DNA of 64,000 nucleotides from an uncultured Bacteroidota bacterium (GTDB lineage: Bacteria > Bacteroidota > Bacteroidia > B-17B0 > Aurantibacillaceae). The stretch's first letter is position 1; each line of letters opens with the position of its first letter. Location: contig CAILKE010000056.1 of NCBI GenBank assembly GCA_903834765.1, positions 27,145 through 91,144 of the forward strand, written 5' to 3'. Below, piece after piece: positions 62,857 to 64,000 of the stretch. The notes under the pieces are model-generated. The model saw only the letters and a list, made by a program, of their open reading frames with translations. It searched no databases and was not told the origin of the DNA. The translations under genes and the position numbers were made by a program.

Positions 62857-64000
62857 TTATTTAGTTAACGTAATACTTCCTTTATACTTCACCGTATTTC
62901 CGTCTTTGATAAAATAATAATACACGCCATCAGGTAAATCTTTTCCACCTAGCTTACCATCAAAATCATTGTTATAATGATCTGATTTTGAATACACCGT
63001 TTGTCCGTAGCTATCAATAATATCAACACTATAATCTTTTATTAAGTCAGGCACATTTAATTGCCAAGTATCATTTACTCCGTCCCCATTAGGACTCATG
63101 TAATTAGCAATTATTAAATCACGTAATACTTTTATATTAATCGTATCACTAGCTATGCAACCATTAGCAGAGGTTACGGTTAAAATATAAGTGATATCAT
63201 TTTGTGGAGTGGTGGTTGGGTTTATGATATTTACCGAACTTAAATAATCGCTTGGTGACCAAGCATAAGTTGATGATCCAACTTGTGTTGGATTTAACTG
63301 ATAGATACCACCTAAGCTTACTTCCGTATCTGCACCAATTGTAACGGTAGGCAAGGCGTTCACCGTAATACTAGCAACGGCATCCACAGCAGAGACACAA
63401 CCATTTGCATCTGTACCGCTCACCGAATAAGTGACATCAGCTGTTGGTGTAACGATAGCATTACCACTTGAGAAAGTATATGAACTAGCTCCACTCGGAA
63501 CCATGGTAAATGATTGCCCTGCACAAATTGCCCCAGAGTTCACAGAGATGATTGGTAAAGGATTGACAATTAAATTAGTAGTCACTATACTATCACAGGT
63601 ATTAGCTGCAGTTAATATATCTGTATATACACCTGCTGATGTATATGTATTTGAACCAACTAAGACGGATTGTCCATAGCATAATGTAATGGTTTGAGAA
63701 CCAACTATAGTTGCAGGCTCTGTGATACTGATAGTAGAAGTGACTAAACAGCCATTAGCATCTGTCACAGTATATGTTTGAGTTCCAGCAGTTGCTGTAA
63801 ATGTTCCTGTACCGATATAAGCACCTGTACCACCTGAAGCAGCAACTGTTAACGAAGCTACACCACCATTACATAAAATAGATGAAGCAGTTACACTTGC
63901 TGTTAACACAGTAGGTTCAGTAATCGTAATTGAAGTTGTAGTTGAACAACTGTTTGCATCTGTGATGGTATATGTTTGAGTTCCAGCAGTTGCTGTAAAT
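62857..64000 (-). CDS. SprB-repeat surface protein with CHU_C gliding-type C-terminal domain (partial)
   Basis: The 3' end of a large surface protein; the frame is open to the window edge. SprB-like repeats are visible (FTATAGTQTYTVTDANGCLVTSTISITEP and an earlier copy at the edge), then Ig-like units with cysteines and a CHU_C domain of about 90 residues (NYMSPNGDGVNDTWQLN ... LPDGVYYYFIKDG). CHU_C domains are type B T9SS sorting signals. The likely role is gliding adhesion or surface display, helped by the PorP/SprF fusion 43 bases downstream. A GTG at 63909 is inside the repeat and is not a real start. Confidence 0.93.
   Translation of the reverse strand, partial: FTATAGTQTYTITDANSCSTTTSITITEPTVLTASVTASSILCNGGVASLTVAASGGTGAYIGTGTFTATAGTQTYTVTDANGCLVTSTISITEPATIVGSQTITLCYGQSVLVGSNTYTSAGVYTDILTAANTCDSIVTTNLIVNPLPIISVNSGAICAGQSFTMVPSGASSYTFSSGNAIVTPTADVTYSVSGTDANGCVSAVDAVASITVNALPTVTIGADTEVSLGGIYQLNPTQVGSSTYAWSPSDYLSSVNIINPTTTPQNDITYILTVTSANGCIASDTINIKVLRDLIIANYMSPNGDGVNDTWQLNVPDLIKDYSVDIIDSYGQTVYSKSDHYNNDFDGKLGGKDLPDGVYYYFIKDGNTVKYKGSITLTK

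Overview
The window is AT-rich chromosomal DNA of a Bacteroidota bacterium, probably a free-living flavobacterium- or sphingobacterium-like member. The signs are type IX secretion and gliding parts (a CHU_C-type sorted repeat protein, a PorP/SprF barrel, a PorE-like TPR/PD40 protein, a GWxTD protein), promoters of the Bacteroidota TTG-N19/21-TAnnTTTG type, and many TTG start codons in tight TTGA or ATGA overlaps. Almost all of the window is coding, and no insertion sequence, prophage or CRISPR array was seen.

Region by region. 1-243 is the start of an exported protein. 550-7770 encodes a giant envelope protein with TPRs, PD40 blades, a carboxypeptidase-regulatory-like domain, a long Asn-rich coiled-coil middle and three C-terminal SPOR domains. 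7822-20303 is mostly housekeeping: a sugar isomerase, lipB, fumC, topB, a KirBac channel, a SCO/thioredoxin pair, a desaturase, a diiron protein coupled to a cysteine desulfurase, and argS. 20406-24986 is a small glycan operon (epimerase, asnB, GT4) ending in bioD. 25185-32041 holds rnhA, an M42 peptidase, a GH3-type enzyme, a LysE exporter, a DUF493 protein, an aldose epimerase and a GDP-heptose branch (gmhA-hddC-gmhB). 32059-37623 carries Bacteroidota-specific envelope proteins and a TMTC-like membrane TPR protein.

37780-50212 is the most unusual part: a dense run of 14 genes. First comes a KASIII-ACP-KASIII-SDR acyl-making module with a polyprenyl-phosphate-type GT2 and a GNAT acyltransferase. 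Then come three paralogous aspartyl/asparaginyl (LpxO-type) beta-hydroxylases, two of them divergent with mirrored 14-bp promoter-proximal elements. Last is an opposite-strand set of an SGNH protein, an MBOAT acyltransferase and three consecutive sulfotransferases. I read it as a candidate pathway that builds a short acyl group, puts it on a cell-surface glycan or lipid, and then hydroxylates, O-acylates and sulfates the product. That reading is inference from the gene families.

50282-61016 returns to general functions: lipoproteins, a cyclophilin, pyrD, HMG-CoA lyase, MscS, a double-length D-Ala-D-Ala ligase fusion, a GT2 and a GWxTD protein. 61128-61212 is tRNA-Ser(UGA). The right edge holds a PorP/SprF-OmpA fusion downstream of a SprB-repeat/CHU_C protein that runs off the window.
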